From Tetracentron sinense (Eukaryota; Streptophyta; Magnoliopsida; Trochodendrales; Trochodendraceae), in the NCBI GenBank assembly GCA_015143295.1, contig CM026557.1:32683965-32747964 (forward strand): DNA of 64,000 nucleotides, read 5' to 3'. Both the position numbers and the translations under genes were made by a program. The notes beneath the pieces are model-generated. The model was not told where the DNA came from. It worked only from the letters and a program-made list of their open reading frames with translations, and did no database searches. Below, one piece after another: positions 22,623-33,790 of the stretch; the stretch's first letter is position 1; the number at the start of each line of letters is the position of its first letter.

Positions 22623-24426
22623 TGTAGAACCCCGAATCTTCATTTCACTAAGTAGTGAATAGTGTGTGTATAGTGTTCAAGTGGAGTCTTGTACACTAAT
22701 GGGTTTGTGCTAATGAAAATGTTTGGATATTTGGTGTGCATGTGTTGATGGGTGTATATAGCCTAAATGAGTGTGTTTTGAGCGTACAAGGTGTTAGAGT
22801 TGGAATAGAGAAGGCCCGAGTAGTGGAAAAAGGGTTTGCAACAAAAATAGGGGAGCACCTATCGCTCGGTGATAACACCGATTGCCCGGTCATCTACCGA
22901 TCGCTCGGCATCTATCAACTGGTCAAAGATTTTGTGTGGGGAAAAATTCCAGAGAAGTGTTTTCCAACCGATCCTCTGTTGAAACCACCGATCGCTCAGT
23001 ATAGCACCGATCGCTCGGTCCTGACCACTGATCGATCGGTTATACGTAGATTTTCTTCATTAAGGGTTTTTGAGTCTTTAACCATCACCCATTTGCCTAT
23101 AAAAGGCCCAGCTTGTGCCTAAGGGTTTCAAAAACCCTTAGGGCATATTTTTTAGAGAAGTTTGAGAGGAGAAGAAGGAGAAAGGCTAGGGTATTGCTCA
23201 AGCTTGAAGAGAAGATCAAATCTTCCCTTCTCTGGTGTTTTTCAACAAGGACCTCAAAGTTCTCACTTGTTCCAAGCATTTGGAATCGAATTCATCGATT
23301 TCACCAAGGTAGATACATTCTACTACCCAACTTGTGATAATACTAGTTCACCATATAATGTTCCCCTCACTCTATGCTATAAATCCTAGATTGATGTAGT
23401 ATGTGATGTTGATTTTATACTTGGATGTAAGCTACTATTAGTAAGCACTCCATGTGTTTGGTTTAATGCCTTTAAGGGCTTTTGTGTTTAAATATGCTAT
23501 TATCCTCATATGGTTTGCATGTCTCGCATGAACCAGGTTTTCATAGATTTCTCAAAGCTATAAAAAGAGTTTTTGAATAAGTGACTCATATGATGATTTT
23601 AAGAAACTACATGATATTGTTTAAGATCGGTTCACAAACTCCAAGGATCATACTGAACTCACAAGGAACTCTATGATAAGGTCTAAGATCGATGTACAAG
23701 CTCTGAGAATCACAAATGTAAATGTTCTAAGATCTCTATGGTTTTGCTCTACGGTATTTGCTCTAAGGCTCTATGGATCATAAATGACTCTAAGGAACTC
23801 TATGAACTTAAAACGACTCAAAGAAACTCACAAGGCTATGATTATCGAAAGACTCACACGGCTTTGGTTTTCAGATTTTATTATACGTGTTATTTCACGG
23901 TTTCTACACTTTGATATGTTTTAAGGATTTCAGTCTCCATGTTTTGCATGCTTCCATGATATTATTGGTTGTTGTTAGTGGTATGTATACGCTGAGTATT
24001 CCATGGTCAGCTGATATTTGTTATCATTGGCAAGTGCTCGGGTTCCTTTCGACTTGTGTGATTCGGAGCCTTGGGTAGAGGAAGAATATTATGAACCGGA
24101 GCCTTCTATGGACCACTACCAGGATGATGGATCGCATGATAGGCGGCCCGACTTTGACTTATGTTGACTACGTTAGAAAGAGAAGATATTTTGTTTATGT
24201 TGAGGTGGAACTTTTCCTCTCCATCTTTTGGATATATATATTTTGTTGGTTCAAACTTAAACTAATCGACTGGAGTATTTTTTTTTAAATCGTTTCCGCT
24301 ATGTATAACTTGTGTACTCTGACAGGTTGTTTCGTGTGCCTTATGTGTCATATGGGATGTATGATATGGCGGTCACGAGCTAAAGTATCCCTAACTCTTA
24401 GGGGGTGGGTATTTTGGGTCGCGACA
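22623..24426 (+). repeat. Gypsy-1 5' LTR
   Basis: 1,804 bases from TGTAGAAC to GCGACA. It contains a seven-unit palindrome array (22857-23040) and TATA box CTATAAAAGG (23098-23107). A direct duplicate lies at 29535-31321. Confidence 0.93.
22857..23107 (+). promoter_or_regulatory. Seven-copy palindrome array and TATA box, gypsy-1 5' LTR
   Basis: Fourteen-base near-palindromes of type ACCGATCGCTCGGT start at 22857, 22877, 22896, 22967, 22987, 23006 and 23027. Start-to-start steps are 20, 19, 71, 20, 19 and 21 bases. The last ends 57 bases before CTATAAAAGG (23098-23107). Steps near 20 put the units on roughly one face of the helix. The position suggests an upstream promoter element bound by a dimeric protein; no known factor is assigned. 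Confidence 0.65.
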
Positions 24427-24430
24427 GACT

Positions 24431-24444
24431 TGGTATCAGAGCTC
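24431..24444 (+). other. Gypsy-1 primer-binding site
   Basis: TGGTATCAGAGCTC, complementary to the 3' end of initiator Met tRNA, four bases after the 5' LTR. Confidence 0.9.
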
Positions 24445-24818
24445 TAGGGATTAGTTTCCCTTGGGCTAAGCGAAAGTGAGTCCTCTAAGTTGAACTTAGA
24501 ACTCAAATGGACTTGTATTAAGCTTGCTACGACGACATAACCGGTATCAAGTGAATCCTTAGGTCAGTCTAGGATCCTAGTTTAGATGTCATGTTTAGAC
24601 TATGTCTTTAGTCTTATTCTAAAAAGGGTAGATGCGCAATAAAAGGATCTTAGCTACGCTAGAAAAATCTAAGTTATAATTGTATTATTATGTGTATACT
24701 TCGATGTATACTATCTGCGGGTATTAGCATTTCATGTTCATTGAATTGCTATATGTTGTGTGAAGATTGGTATCCAAGTTAGACTCATGTTTTGCCATTG
24801 ATCTCAGGATTTTACATC

Positions 24819-26002
24819 ATGAGATGCAGCAATCGGGGTCGTGGTTGCCATACTCGGAGATCCGAGGGTGAGGTTTCGAGAGAGGAGCCACTTTACTTCA
24901 CAAATGCTATGGATTCCATAGCAAAGACATTGGCGTTATTGGCAGCCAGACCTGCTGTGACTATTCCTACCCCATTGACTACTCCTGTGCCTCCGCCGGT
25001 GCATCACACCGCGGGACTTGAGGCTTTCCAAAGACTACGGCCTCCTACATTCTATAGGACTCTGGACCCAATGGTGGCAGAGGCATAGGTTATGCAGTTG
25101 GAGAAGACCTTTCGGGCTCTCCGCTGTACTGAGGAGCAGCGGGTTGAGTGAGCTTCCTTCGTGATGAAAGGTGAAGCCGAGCATTGGTGGAGAGCTGCCC
25201 AAAGGCAGAGAGATGTTGCAAAGCCAGGGGAACCCTGGACATGGGTGGAGTTCCTGGACACCTTCCACGAGCAGTATTTTCCTAGATTCATCCTGGAACA
25301 GAAGGCAAGGGAATTCATGCTCTTAGAGCAGGGAGCGATGAACGTAGTCGAGTATGAGGCTAAGTTCATCGAGTTGTCAAGATTTGCTCCACATATGGTC
25401 GTGACTAAAGATGGGGTTGAAGGGGTTCATCCGTGATAGGGTGTCCATTCTCGAAGTAGAGTCCTGGTGGGAGATAGTGGGAAATGTGAAGATCGCCGAG
25501 AAGAATACAGAGGAGTTTATCAGGAGGAGGGATAGTGGCTTCGGGGGGAGCATGTCCCGGGGTCAGTCTAGTGGTTCGGCATAGTCCGAGAAGAGGACCA
25601 GGACTGCTCCATATCAGTTCTCTCAGCCAATGTCGGCTTAGAGGCCTCCTTTTGTGCCTCAGGCACCGTGCCCTACGACGTCACAAGCTACGAGGATTAC
25701 GCCTCTGACTTCCTCCGCATCGCAGGCATTCGAGGAATGCGCCATATGTGGTCGTCAACACAAGACTGGGGATTGTCGAAGATTATTGGGTGGATGCTTC
25801 CACTATGGTGAGGTTGGTCACGTGATATGGGATTGCCCACGCAAGCAGTCACAGATGGGGCCACAGGCAGACTTCGTTTTAGGGGTCTTCATCTCAGGCC
25901 TCCAGATCCTTGCCACCCACCCAGCAGCCTCATCAAGCAAATCAGGCAGGGTATTTACCATGACCGACCGAGACGCACAGGCATCTGATGATGTTGTGCA
26001 AG
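24819..26002 (+). pseudogene. Gypsy-1 gag (exon 1 of gag-pol)
   Basis: The ATG at 24819 begins a gag with the retrotransposon-gag core (GEAEHWWRAAQRQRD, WVEFLDTFHEQYFP, MNVVEYEAKFIELSRFAPH) and a diverged zinc knuckle (CFHYGEVGHVIWDCP, with Cys to Tyr). TAG at 25086-25088 and TGA at 25149-25151 replace tryptophan codons by comparison with gypsy-2. Frameshifts occur near 25410-25440. The last codons (ASDDVVQG) lead into a splice donor at 26003. Confidence 0.88.
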
Positions 26003-26148
26003 GTACGCGGGAGTTTTAAATTATTAAGGTTTTTAGTGTTGCCATGATGTGTTGTATGCATGTATCCTATGTAGTGTTTATTGCTATACATGTATCAACA
26101 TGTATTAGGTATGTAGTTAATTATAACTTGGGTAGTTATACTCCACAG
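26003..26148 (+). other. Putative intron between gag and protease, gypsy-1
   Basis: A 146-base segment starts GTACGC and ends CTCCACAG. It has stops in all frames that matter and is AT-rich. Removing it joins GTTGTGCAAG to GTTCCTTAC in frame and yields DVVQGSLLVNECFARVLIDTGSTHSF, the normal gag-protease junction of this lineage. The same intron position and phase occur in gypsy-2 (41306-41441). Confidence 0.75.
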
Positions 26149-29100
26149 GTTCCTTACTAGTAAATGAGTGTTTTGCACGGGTATTGATCGACACGGGATC
26201 CACTCATTCATTCGTCTCGCCTAGTTTTACCGAAGGTTTTACATCCAAGCCAAGTAAGTTACCTCGGGAGTTGTCCATCTCGACTCCACTGGGCAAGTCA
26301 GTTGAGACAGATAAAGTGTATCTGGGCAGTGTTGTGCAAGTCATGCATCATGAGTTGCCAGTCGACCTGATCATTCTGGGATTTCAAGATTGGGATTTCG
26401 ATGTTATCCTAGGGATGGATTGGCTCTCAGCTCACCATGGCCATGTGGCGTGTTTCGAGAAGGTAGTGAACTTTAAACCCGTTGGGTTGAAGCCGTTTCA
26501 TTTCAGGGGATTTCAGAATAGAGACATTGCTCGTTTTGTAGCTCTCAGTCTCGCGAGTGTAGAAGTACAAAACTCCACATCCATTCCGATTGTGTGAGTA
26601 TATGGATGTTTTTTCGAAGACCTTACCGGGATTACCTCCTGATCGAGTAATTGAGTTTACGATCGAGCTAGTTCCAGACACGACTCTGATTTCTAGGGCT
26701 CCGTATAGGATGGCCCTATCGAGCTTAAGGAGTTAAAGGAGCAGTTTGAAGAATTGTAAGGCCTTGGCTTCATCCGGCCAAGTGTCTCACTTTGGGGAGC
26801 TCTGGTGCTCTTCGTGAAGAAGAAGGATGGGTCAATGCAGATGTGCATTGACTACAGGCAGCTAAACAAGGTCACTATCAAGAATCGTTATCCATTGCCT
26901 CGGATAGACGACTTGTTTGACCAGTTGAAGGGCACAAAGTTCTTCTCAAAGATCGATCTTCGATCTGGGTATCATCAGTTGAAGATCAAGGCAGAAGAAA
27001 TTCCGAAGAAGGCATTCAACACCCGATACGGTCACTACGAGTTTTTGGTTATGTCTTTTGGTCTGACTAACACGCCGGTTGAATTCATGGATCTTATAAA
27101 CCCGGTTTTCAGATTGTCTCTCGATTAGTGTGTGATCGTATTCGTAGATGATATCCATGTGTATTCACAGACACAGGATGATCACACGAGATATCTCTAC
27201 CTGGCATTGCAGACTCTTCGAGAGCATAGCTTGTATGCTAAGTTGAGCAAGTGCGAGTTCTGGTTGGACAAGCTGTTGTTTCTTGGTCATGTGGTTTCTG
27301 TCGAGGGTATCTCAGTTGATCCAGCGAAGATCGAGGCAGTGATGAATTAGGAGAGGCCGAAGAGTGTTCCCGAGATTTGCAATTTTCCCGGCCTGGCAAG
27401 ATACTACAGGAGGTTCGTGGAGGGCTTTTCCAGCTTAGCGGCTCTGCTTACCTATCTCACGAGGAAGAGCGCTAAGTTCACTTGGAGTGAGAAGTGTGAG
27501 GCAAGCTTCCTAGAGTTGAAGAAGAAGCTTACTACTGCCCCTGTTCTCACGATTCTGTCCGGGAGCGGTGGCTTCGAAGTCTACAGTGATGCTTCACTTG
27601 TCAGGCTTGGGTGTGTTCTTATGCAGCATAAGCAGGTGGTTGTCTATGCTTTCCACCAGTTGAAGGAGCATGAGTAAAACTACCCCACACATGATTTAGA
27701 GCTTGCCGCAGTCGTCTTTGCACTGAAGATTTTGCGTCACTACCTCTATGGGGAAGAGTTCGTTGTGTTCACGGATCACAAGAACTTAAAGTATCTCTTC
27801 TTCCAGAAAGAGTTGAATATGAGGCAGCGTCGATGAATGGAGTTCATGAAGGACTATGATTGTTCTATTCAGTACCATCCGGGTAGCAGAAAGCCTTATA
27901 GGATTATGGCTCACATGAGGGTCCAAGAGTGGAAATTATTTAAAGATATGTGTAACCTAGACACTACCTTCAGACTTGCTACCTATGGGCCGGTAATGTC
28001 AAACATCTTAGGTAGACCACATATCTTGGACTGGATCAAGGAGTTGTAGAGTTCAGATGCTGAGTTGCTTGCTTACCGAGACAAGTCGGTTAGTAGTGGC
28101 AGCCAGGGGTTTGGTTTGAATGGTGATGGTGCCATCACATTCAAGGGTAGGTTGTGTGTTCCCGCCACCACGGTGTTGAGGAGTGAGATCTTGACCGAGG
28201 CTCACCGATCTAAGTACACAATACATCTTAGAGGTACTAAGATGTACCAGAATCTCAAGAGGCACTACTGGGAGCGAAATATGAAGAGGGAAGTCACAGA
28301 ATATGTTTCTAGATGTTTGGTGTGCCAGCAGGTGAAGGCCGAGCATCAAAGGCCAGCAGGTCTTTTACAGTCCCTCCCTATTCCGGAATGGAAATGGGAG
28401 AATATCTCGATGGATTTCATCATTGGGTTACCACGGATGGCGAAGGGCTCCGATGCTATCTAGGTGATAGTGGATAGATTAACGAAGTCTGCGCACTTTC
28501 TTCCGTACTGGACTACTTTCAGTTCGAATCAGTTGGTAGCCTTGTATGTTAAGGAGGTGGTCCGTCTGCATGAGGTGCCGGTTTCCATCGTGTCTGATCA
28601 AGATCCTAGGTTTACTTCCAGGTTCTGGAAAGCTTTTCAGAGCGCTATGGGTTCTCGGTTAGATTTCAGCACCGCCTTTCATCCTCAAACCGATGGGCAG
28701 ACTGACCTAGTGAATCAAGTTGTAGAGGATATGCTACGAGCTTGTATTTTGGACTTTCAAGGCAGTTAGGAGGAACACTTGCCGTTAGTTGAGTTCCTCT
28801 ACAACAACAATTACCAGGGGAGCATCCAAATGGCACCTTTCGAAGCTTTATATGATCGAAGTTGTAGATCTCCTCTATACTGGGATGAAGTAGGTGAGAG
28901 GAAAATACTGGGTCCTAAATTGATCGAGCAGACCACAGAAAGGGTCAAAGTCATCAGGAAACGGTTAAAAACTGCTCAGGATAAGCAGAAGAGCTATGCG
29001 GACACTCACCGCAGAGATTTGGAATTCCAAGTTAGGGATCATGTCTTTGTGAAGATGTCGCCGAGCCGGGGAATCATGAGGTTCGGGAAGAAAGGGAAGC

Positions 29101-29450
29101 TCAGCCCTAGGTACGTGGAGCCATTCGAGATCATCACTAGGGTTGGTGAGGTTGCTTATAGGATAGCCCTACCACCTCACATGGCAGCGGTCCATAATGC
29201 ATTCCACATTTCCATGGTCAGGAAATACATTCCGGATCTGTCTCACGTCATTGCTCTTGATCTCATGGAGATTCGAGAGGATCTCACTTTGGTTGAGCAA
29301 CCAGCTCAGATCTTGGATCGTCGAGATCAAGTCTTGCGCACCAAGACTATCCCGTTAGTCCTCGTGAAATGGTAGCACTATTCTACAGAAGAGGCTACGT
29401 GGGAGCGTGAAGCTGAAGTGAGGGAAAACTACCCTCATTTGCTTTCTTGA
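26149..29450 (+). pseudogene. Gypsy-1 pol: protease, RT, RNase H, integrase, chromodomain-like tail
   Basis: Protease LIDTGSTHSFV (26186-26218) and GMDWLSAHHG. RT from about 26800 with [30 protein letters not shown] and FVDDI (27138-27152). RNase H has [15 protein letters not shown]. Integrase has [42 protein letters not shown] and FHPQTDGQT. The tail EEATWEREAEVRENYPHLLS matches the weak chromodomain of Tekay/Del. Stops lie at 27126, 27348, 27675, 27834, 28047, 28461, 28767 and 29373. Most replace Trp or Gln codons. Confidence 0.92.
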
Positions 29451-29522
29451 TGTTCTGGTTATGTAATTTGTTTCTTCTTATTCTTTTGGTATCGTTCCAA
29501 TTTCGAGGACGAAATTCTTGTA

Positions 29523-29534
29523 AGAGGGGAAGGA
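29523..29534 (+). other. Gypsy-1 polypurine tract
   Basis: AGAGGGGAAGGA directly abuts the 3' LTR start. Confidence 0.85.
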
Positions 29535-31321
29535 TGTAGAACCCCGAATCTTCATTTCACTAAGTAGTGAATAGTGTGTGTATAGTGTTCAAGTGGAGTC
29601 TTGTACACTAATGGGTTTGTGCTAATGAAAATGTTTGGATATTTGGTGTGCATGTGTTGATAGGTATATATAGCCTAAAGGAGTGTGTTTTGAGTGTACA
29701 AGGTGTTAGAGTTGGAATAGAGAAGATCTGAGTAGTGGAAAAAGGGATTACAGCAAAAACAGGGGAGCACCGATCGCTCGGTGATAACACTGATCGCCCG
29801 GTCATCTACCGATCACTCGGTAGCTATCGACTGGTCAAAGATTTTGTATGGGAGAAAATTCCAGAGAGGTGTTTTCCAACCGATCGCTCGGTTGAAACCA
29901 CCGATCACTCAATCCTAACCACCGATCGATCGGTTATACGCAGATTTTCTTCATTAAGGATTTTTAAGTCTTTAACCATCACCCCTTTGCCTATAAAAGG
30001 CCCAGCTCGTGCCTAAGGGTTTCAGAAACCCTTAGGGCATATTTTTGAGAGAATTTTGAGAGGAGAAGAAGGAGAAAGGCTAGAGTGTTGCTCAAGCTTG
30101 AAGAGAAGATCAAATCTTCCCTTCTTTGGTGTTTTTCAACAAGGAACTCGAAGTTCTCACTTGTTCCAAGCATTTGGAATCAAATTCATCGATTTCATCA
30201 AGGTAGATACATTCTACTACCCAACTTGTAATAATACTAGTTCACCATATAATGTTCCCCTCACTCTATGCTATAAATCTTAGATTGATGTAGTATGTGA
30301 TATTGATTTTATACTTGGATGTAAACTACCATTAGTAAGCACTCCATGTGTTTGGTTTAATGTCTCTAAGGGCTTTTGTGTTTAAATATGCTATTATCCT
30401 CATATGCTTCGCATGTCTCACATGAACCGGGTTTTCATGGATTTCTCAAAACTATAAAAAGAGTTTTTGAATAAGTGACTCATATGATGATTTTAAGAAA
30501 CTACATGATATTGTCTAAGATCGGTTCACAAGCTCCAAGGATCATACTGAACTCACAAGGAACTCTATGATAAGGTCTAAGATCGATGTACAAGCTCTAA
30601 GGATCATAAATGTAAATGTTCTAAGATCTCTATAGTTTTGCTCTACGGTATTTGCTCTAAGGCTCTATGGATCATAAATGACTCTAAGGAACTCTATGAA
30701 CTTAACACGACTCAAAGAAACTCACAAGGCTATGATTATCGCAAGACTCACACGGCTTTGGTTTTCAGATTTCATTATACGTGCTATTTCACGGTTTCTA
30801 CACTTTGATATGTTTTAAGGATTTCAGTCTCCATGTTTTGCATGCTTTCATGATATTATTGCTTGTTGTTAGTGGTATGTATATGCTGAGTATTCCACGC
30901 TCAACCAATATTTTTTATCATTGGCAGGTGCTCGGGTTCCTTTCGACTTGTGTGATTCGGAGCCTTGGGTAGAGGAAGAATATTATGAACCGGAGCCTTC
31001 TATGGACCACTATTAGGATGATAGATTGCATGATAGGCGGCCCGACTTTGACTTCTGTTGACTACGTTAGAAAGAGATGATATTTTGTTTATGTTGAGAG
31101 TGAGACTTGTCCACTCCATCTTTTGGATATATATATATATTTTGTTAGTTCAGACTTGAACTAATCGATAAGAGTATTTGTTTTTAAATCGTTTCCGCTA
31201 TGTATAACTTGTGTACTCTGACAGGCTGTTTCGTGTGCCTTATGTGTCAAATGGGATGTATGATACGGCGATGACGAGCTAAAGTATCCCTAACTTCTAG
31301 GGGGTATTTTGGGTCGCGACA
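29535..31321 (+). repeat. Gypsy-1 3' LTR
   Basis: 1,787 bases, closely similar to the 5' LTR. Palindrome units start at 29769, 29789, 29808, 29879, 29900 and 29921. There are six instead of seven, one roughly 20-base unit having been lost relative to the 5' LTR. TATA box CTATAAAAGG lies near 29991. Confidence 0.93.
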
Positions 31322-31971
31322 CTCAACCCAGTAAGCCAGATCACGTATTCAACCAATCTATTCGGACCAGTTGATTCTCTGTCACCAAACAGAGAAGTGA
31401 TCTGACTATTAATCTGGTCAATTGAGATCGCTCTGTAACCAAATAAAGCATTGTCCGGATTTACCAAGAACAGAGAATAAAAGGAGAACTCGACCAATGT
31501 AGTAATACACTGACCCTTGGGCACTGTTACCAAACAAAGTTCGTAGACAATCTGTTTCCAAACAGTGTGTCTCTTCGGAACTGATTCTCAGAATCTGGTT
31601 TACAGAATCCATACAAATCGAATTCTGGAACTGTTTCAGAATCGCTCCTAGAGAGTACTTCTGTTTGGCAATCACTTGTGATAGCCTAATCTAGTTTATA
31701 CAATCTGTGTAACCAGGATAACTCTGACCTTAACTGGAATAACAGTTGTGGGCATCCTAAAAGGAGGTTTAAGTATAGTTCCTACCAGATAATGCAAATC
31801 TGTAGAAGAACGGATCGATTCCTGACTAGGTTAAATCTCTGGGATAAAGTTGCCTTAATCCCTTGCACAAACGAGAGGCTCCAACTATCTTCAAGAAGCG
31901 TTTGTCGCGCCTCTTAGCCGAAATTGATTTATGGTCATCGTGTGCAAGCTATTTAAACTAATTAATCATCA
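31322..31971 (+). repeat. Copia 3' LTR, right part
   Basis: Continues the copia LTR after the gypsy insertion, matching 11200-11851. It ends AATCATCA at 31971, followed by the TCGGA duplication and P450 sequence. Confidence 0.9.
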
Positions 31972-32549
31972 TCGGAGCCGGGACCGCCTGTAACGCGGTC
32001 CACATATAGGTGACCAACCCAAGATTCTCAGACATGTCAACCTCCTCTGCTTTAACTCCTTCTCTTGGATTCCAATAAAAGTGGTGCAATAGGTGGCCCA
32101 ATATTGAGGTCACGAAGTTTATTCCTAGTAGTACTCTCGCATAGATTCGTCGTCCGACACCGAAAGGGTAGTAGCAGGAAATCATGCCCCTTCATGTCGA
32201 CATCCTCCTCAAGGAAGTGTTCAGGCCTGAATTCTAGTGGATGCTTCCACACGGCCAGATCGCGCGCGACGGCTGAGACATGTTGTAGCTACCAATCTTA
32301 ACATTGGCATTGGCCTTGTGGGGGAGCATAAGCGGTGTAGGAGGGTGCAACCGTAGTACCTCTTTGGCCACACACTGTAGGTAAGTGAGGTTCGGGAAAT
32401 CAGATTCGGTCATCACACGATTAGATCTGATCATAGAATCTAGCTCATCCTGAGCCTTTTGCTACACTCTGGGGTTCTTGATCAGCTCTACCATGGTCTA
32501 CTCAATTGAAATCGCAATTGTATCCATTCCCGCAGTGATCATGTCCGAC
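31972..32549 (-). pseudogene. CYP98A-like exon 3, haem-binding part
   Basis: Minus strand from 32549: helix-I remnant DMITAGMDT, then [20 protein letters not shown] with the ExxR helix ([16 protein letters not shown]), ANANVKIG, a PERF-like [17 protein letters not shown], the haem loop, and [12 protein letters not shown]...LQAVPAP. TAG stops at 32498-32500 and 32462-32464 fall at sites normally Trp and Gln in CYP98A. A frameshift precedes the haem loop, and the loop reads [11 protein letters not shown], where the invariant Cys is Tyr. A deletion replaces the segment after the KIG.Y strand. Confidence 0.9.
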
Positions 32550-32975
32550 ACAAATCAAAAGATACACACCATATAATTTATATAAACTTTTAAAAAAAGA
32601 AAAAAAAGAAAGAGACCCTCCTGGGCTATAGCCTAGTGGTAGAAAGACGAACCGTGGACCCAGAGGTCTTGAGATCAAGTCTAGGCGCATGCACCCGCGT
32701 TATCAGTTACTAGGGGGAGGGTATCCCCTGGCAGCACTTTGGGATTAGTCATAGTCTTGAGCTCTAGATACCCCATGTATATATATAAAAAAAAAAAAGC
32801 AATGCAAGGTCCACTTTTTGGTCCAACTCTATCCTATTTTTATACAAGAAAACAAATAATATGGCACTTTTTTGTGTGTCCCACCAAATTTATTTTGTTT
32901 TCTAGTATAAAAATAGTAAAAACTAGTGGAGAGTGGATGACCGAAAAGTGTAACCTAGCATTGCTCTAAAGAAGA
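32550..32975 (-). other. Probable degraded intron 2 of the P450, with SINE insertion
   Basis: AT-rich sequence between the codons for DTTIGLL (exon 2) and DMITAG (exon 3), which are adjacent in CYP98A proteins. Canonical GT/AG borders are not visible, so either they mutated or this is an insertion. A tRNA-derived SINE occupies 32618-32799. Confidence 0.5.
32618..32799 (+). mobile_element. tRNA-derived SINE
   Basis: An A-box-like TAGCCTAGTGGTAG (32634 on) and a B-box-like GAGATCAAGTCT about 40 bases later match the internal RNA polymerase III promoter layout of plant SINEs. The 3' end is a TATATATA stretch plus an A12 tail ending near 32799. A clear target duplication was not found. Confidence 0.6.
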
Positions 32976-33134
32976 TGATGATTTAGTAGGCCGATGGTCG
33001 TGTCCTCACTGATCGAGGTCGTACTTCTCCTGGAGAGTTTTCGATGAAATGTTGCTTTGCGCCACCACTCTTGTTGCGGGGGAGTGTGTGTTCTTCCATT
33101 ATGGCTCTGCTGAGTCGATCCCTACGTGCACCAT
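32976..33134 (-). pseudogene. CYP98A-like exon 2, distal part
   Basis: Minus strand after the hAT element: [26 protein letters not shown], then LQEKYDL in a second frame and SEDTTIGLL in a third. Two indels are therefore present. It joins seamlessly to 34153 through the TGCACCAT duplication. Confidence 0.88.
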
Positions 33135-33255
33135 CAGGGGCGGAGCCAGGTGGAGGCCTGTGGGGGCATGTGCCCCCACTCAACTTTTGAGAAAGCTTTT
33201 TTTTTTAACACATACACAGCCATGGTAGAGATCAAATCACAACCAATCGCAATTG

Positions 33256-33545
33256 AACTTGGGGAGAGTTCGATCGCACCCATAGGTCAACACGTGTCCC
33301 TTTTAACCCCCATTAACCATAGTTAATATTCATTAACCCTTAGGGTTCAACAATCTAACCTTGGTTTTTAAATAATATATTAAAAAAAATTAACCTTAGG
33401 GTTAAGAAATTTTAACCCTAAGGTTTAAATTTTTCTATAAAAAGTCAATGATAGATTGATGAACCTTAAGGGTTAGTGAATCTTAATCATGGTTAATAGG
33501 GGTTAAAAAGGACAACTGTTGACTTGCGGGTGCAATTGAATTGTT
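33256..33545. repeat. CACGTGTCC-family repeat within the hAT element, copy 1
   Basis: Imperfect inverted repeat: TTCGATCGCACCCATAGGTC and CAACACGTGTCCCTTTTAAC on the left, the diverged complement on the right, with CCTTAGGGTTAA units in the centre. Confidence 0.65.
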
Positions 33546-33603
33546 CCTAAGTCCAATCTTGATGGGCTGTGATCCGATCTCGCGTTGGGAATGGGGACAT
33601 GAA

Positions 33604-33790
33604 CTTAGGGAGATTTCAATCGCTCCCACAAGTCAACACATGGCCCTTTTGACCTCTATTAACTAGGGTTAAGCATCACTAACCCTTGTGGTTTAATAAT
33701 ATAACTTTATTTTTAAATAATAATTATTATTATAAATATTAACCCTAAAATTTAAAATTCTTAATCAAAGATAAATAATTATACTATATT
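33604..33790. repeat. CACGTGTCC-family repeat within the hAT element, copy 2 (half)
   Basis: The left arm only is clear: TCAATCGCTCCCACAAGTC, CAACACATGGCCCTTTTGAC and GGGTTAAGCATCACTAACCC. Confidence 0.5.

Larger units (their letters stand above)
22623..31321 (+). mobile_element. Ty3/gypsy (Tekay/Del-like) retrotransposon inserted in the copia 3' LTR
   Basis: The LTRs are 22623-24426 (1,804 bases) and 29535-31321 (1,787 bases). Both start TGTAGAACCCCG and end GGGTCGCGACA. Primer site TGGTATCAGAGCTC is at 24431, polypurine tract AGAGGGGAAGGA at 29523-29534. Domain order is gag, protease, reverse transcriptase, RNase H, integrase, and a chromodomain-like tail, as in chromoviral gypsy elements. 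The coding region has about ten premature stops and some frameshifts. Flanks are GAAGC and CTCAA with no duplication. Compared with the intact 5' copia LTR, a few target bases seem lost at the insertion point. Confidence 0.93.
10452..31971 (+). mobile_element. Copia LTR retrotransposon with nested CACTA and gypsy insertions
   Basis: Flanked by TCGGA on both sides (10447-10451, 31972-31976). The LTRs start TGTTGATT and end AATCAACA (5') or AATCATCA (3'). The 5' LTR is 10452-11851. The 3' LTR is 21894-22622 plus 31322-31971, split by a gypsy element. Order inside is gag, protease, integrase, reverse transcriptase, RNase H, as in Ty1/copia. The body is interrupted by a CACTA element (12615-18214). 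The gag is heavily deleted and the pol frame has stops and frameshifts, so it is not autonomous. It inserted in the last exon of the P450. Confidence 0.92.

Noticed and set aside
22857-23040. CRISPR-like look of the regularly spaced palindromes
   Set aside because: Units are 14 bases with 5-7 base gaps, vary in sequence, lie in plant LTRs at a fixed distance from a TATA box, and have no cas genes nearby.
32618-32799. A tRNA gene
   Set aside because: Only box-like motifs with a long 3' part and A tail; no cloverleaf could be formed by eye. A SINE fits better.
32983-33183. Short minus-strand ORF as a separate gene
   Set aside because: It is part hAT end, part P450 exon 2, joined across the TGCACCAT duplication.
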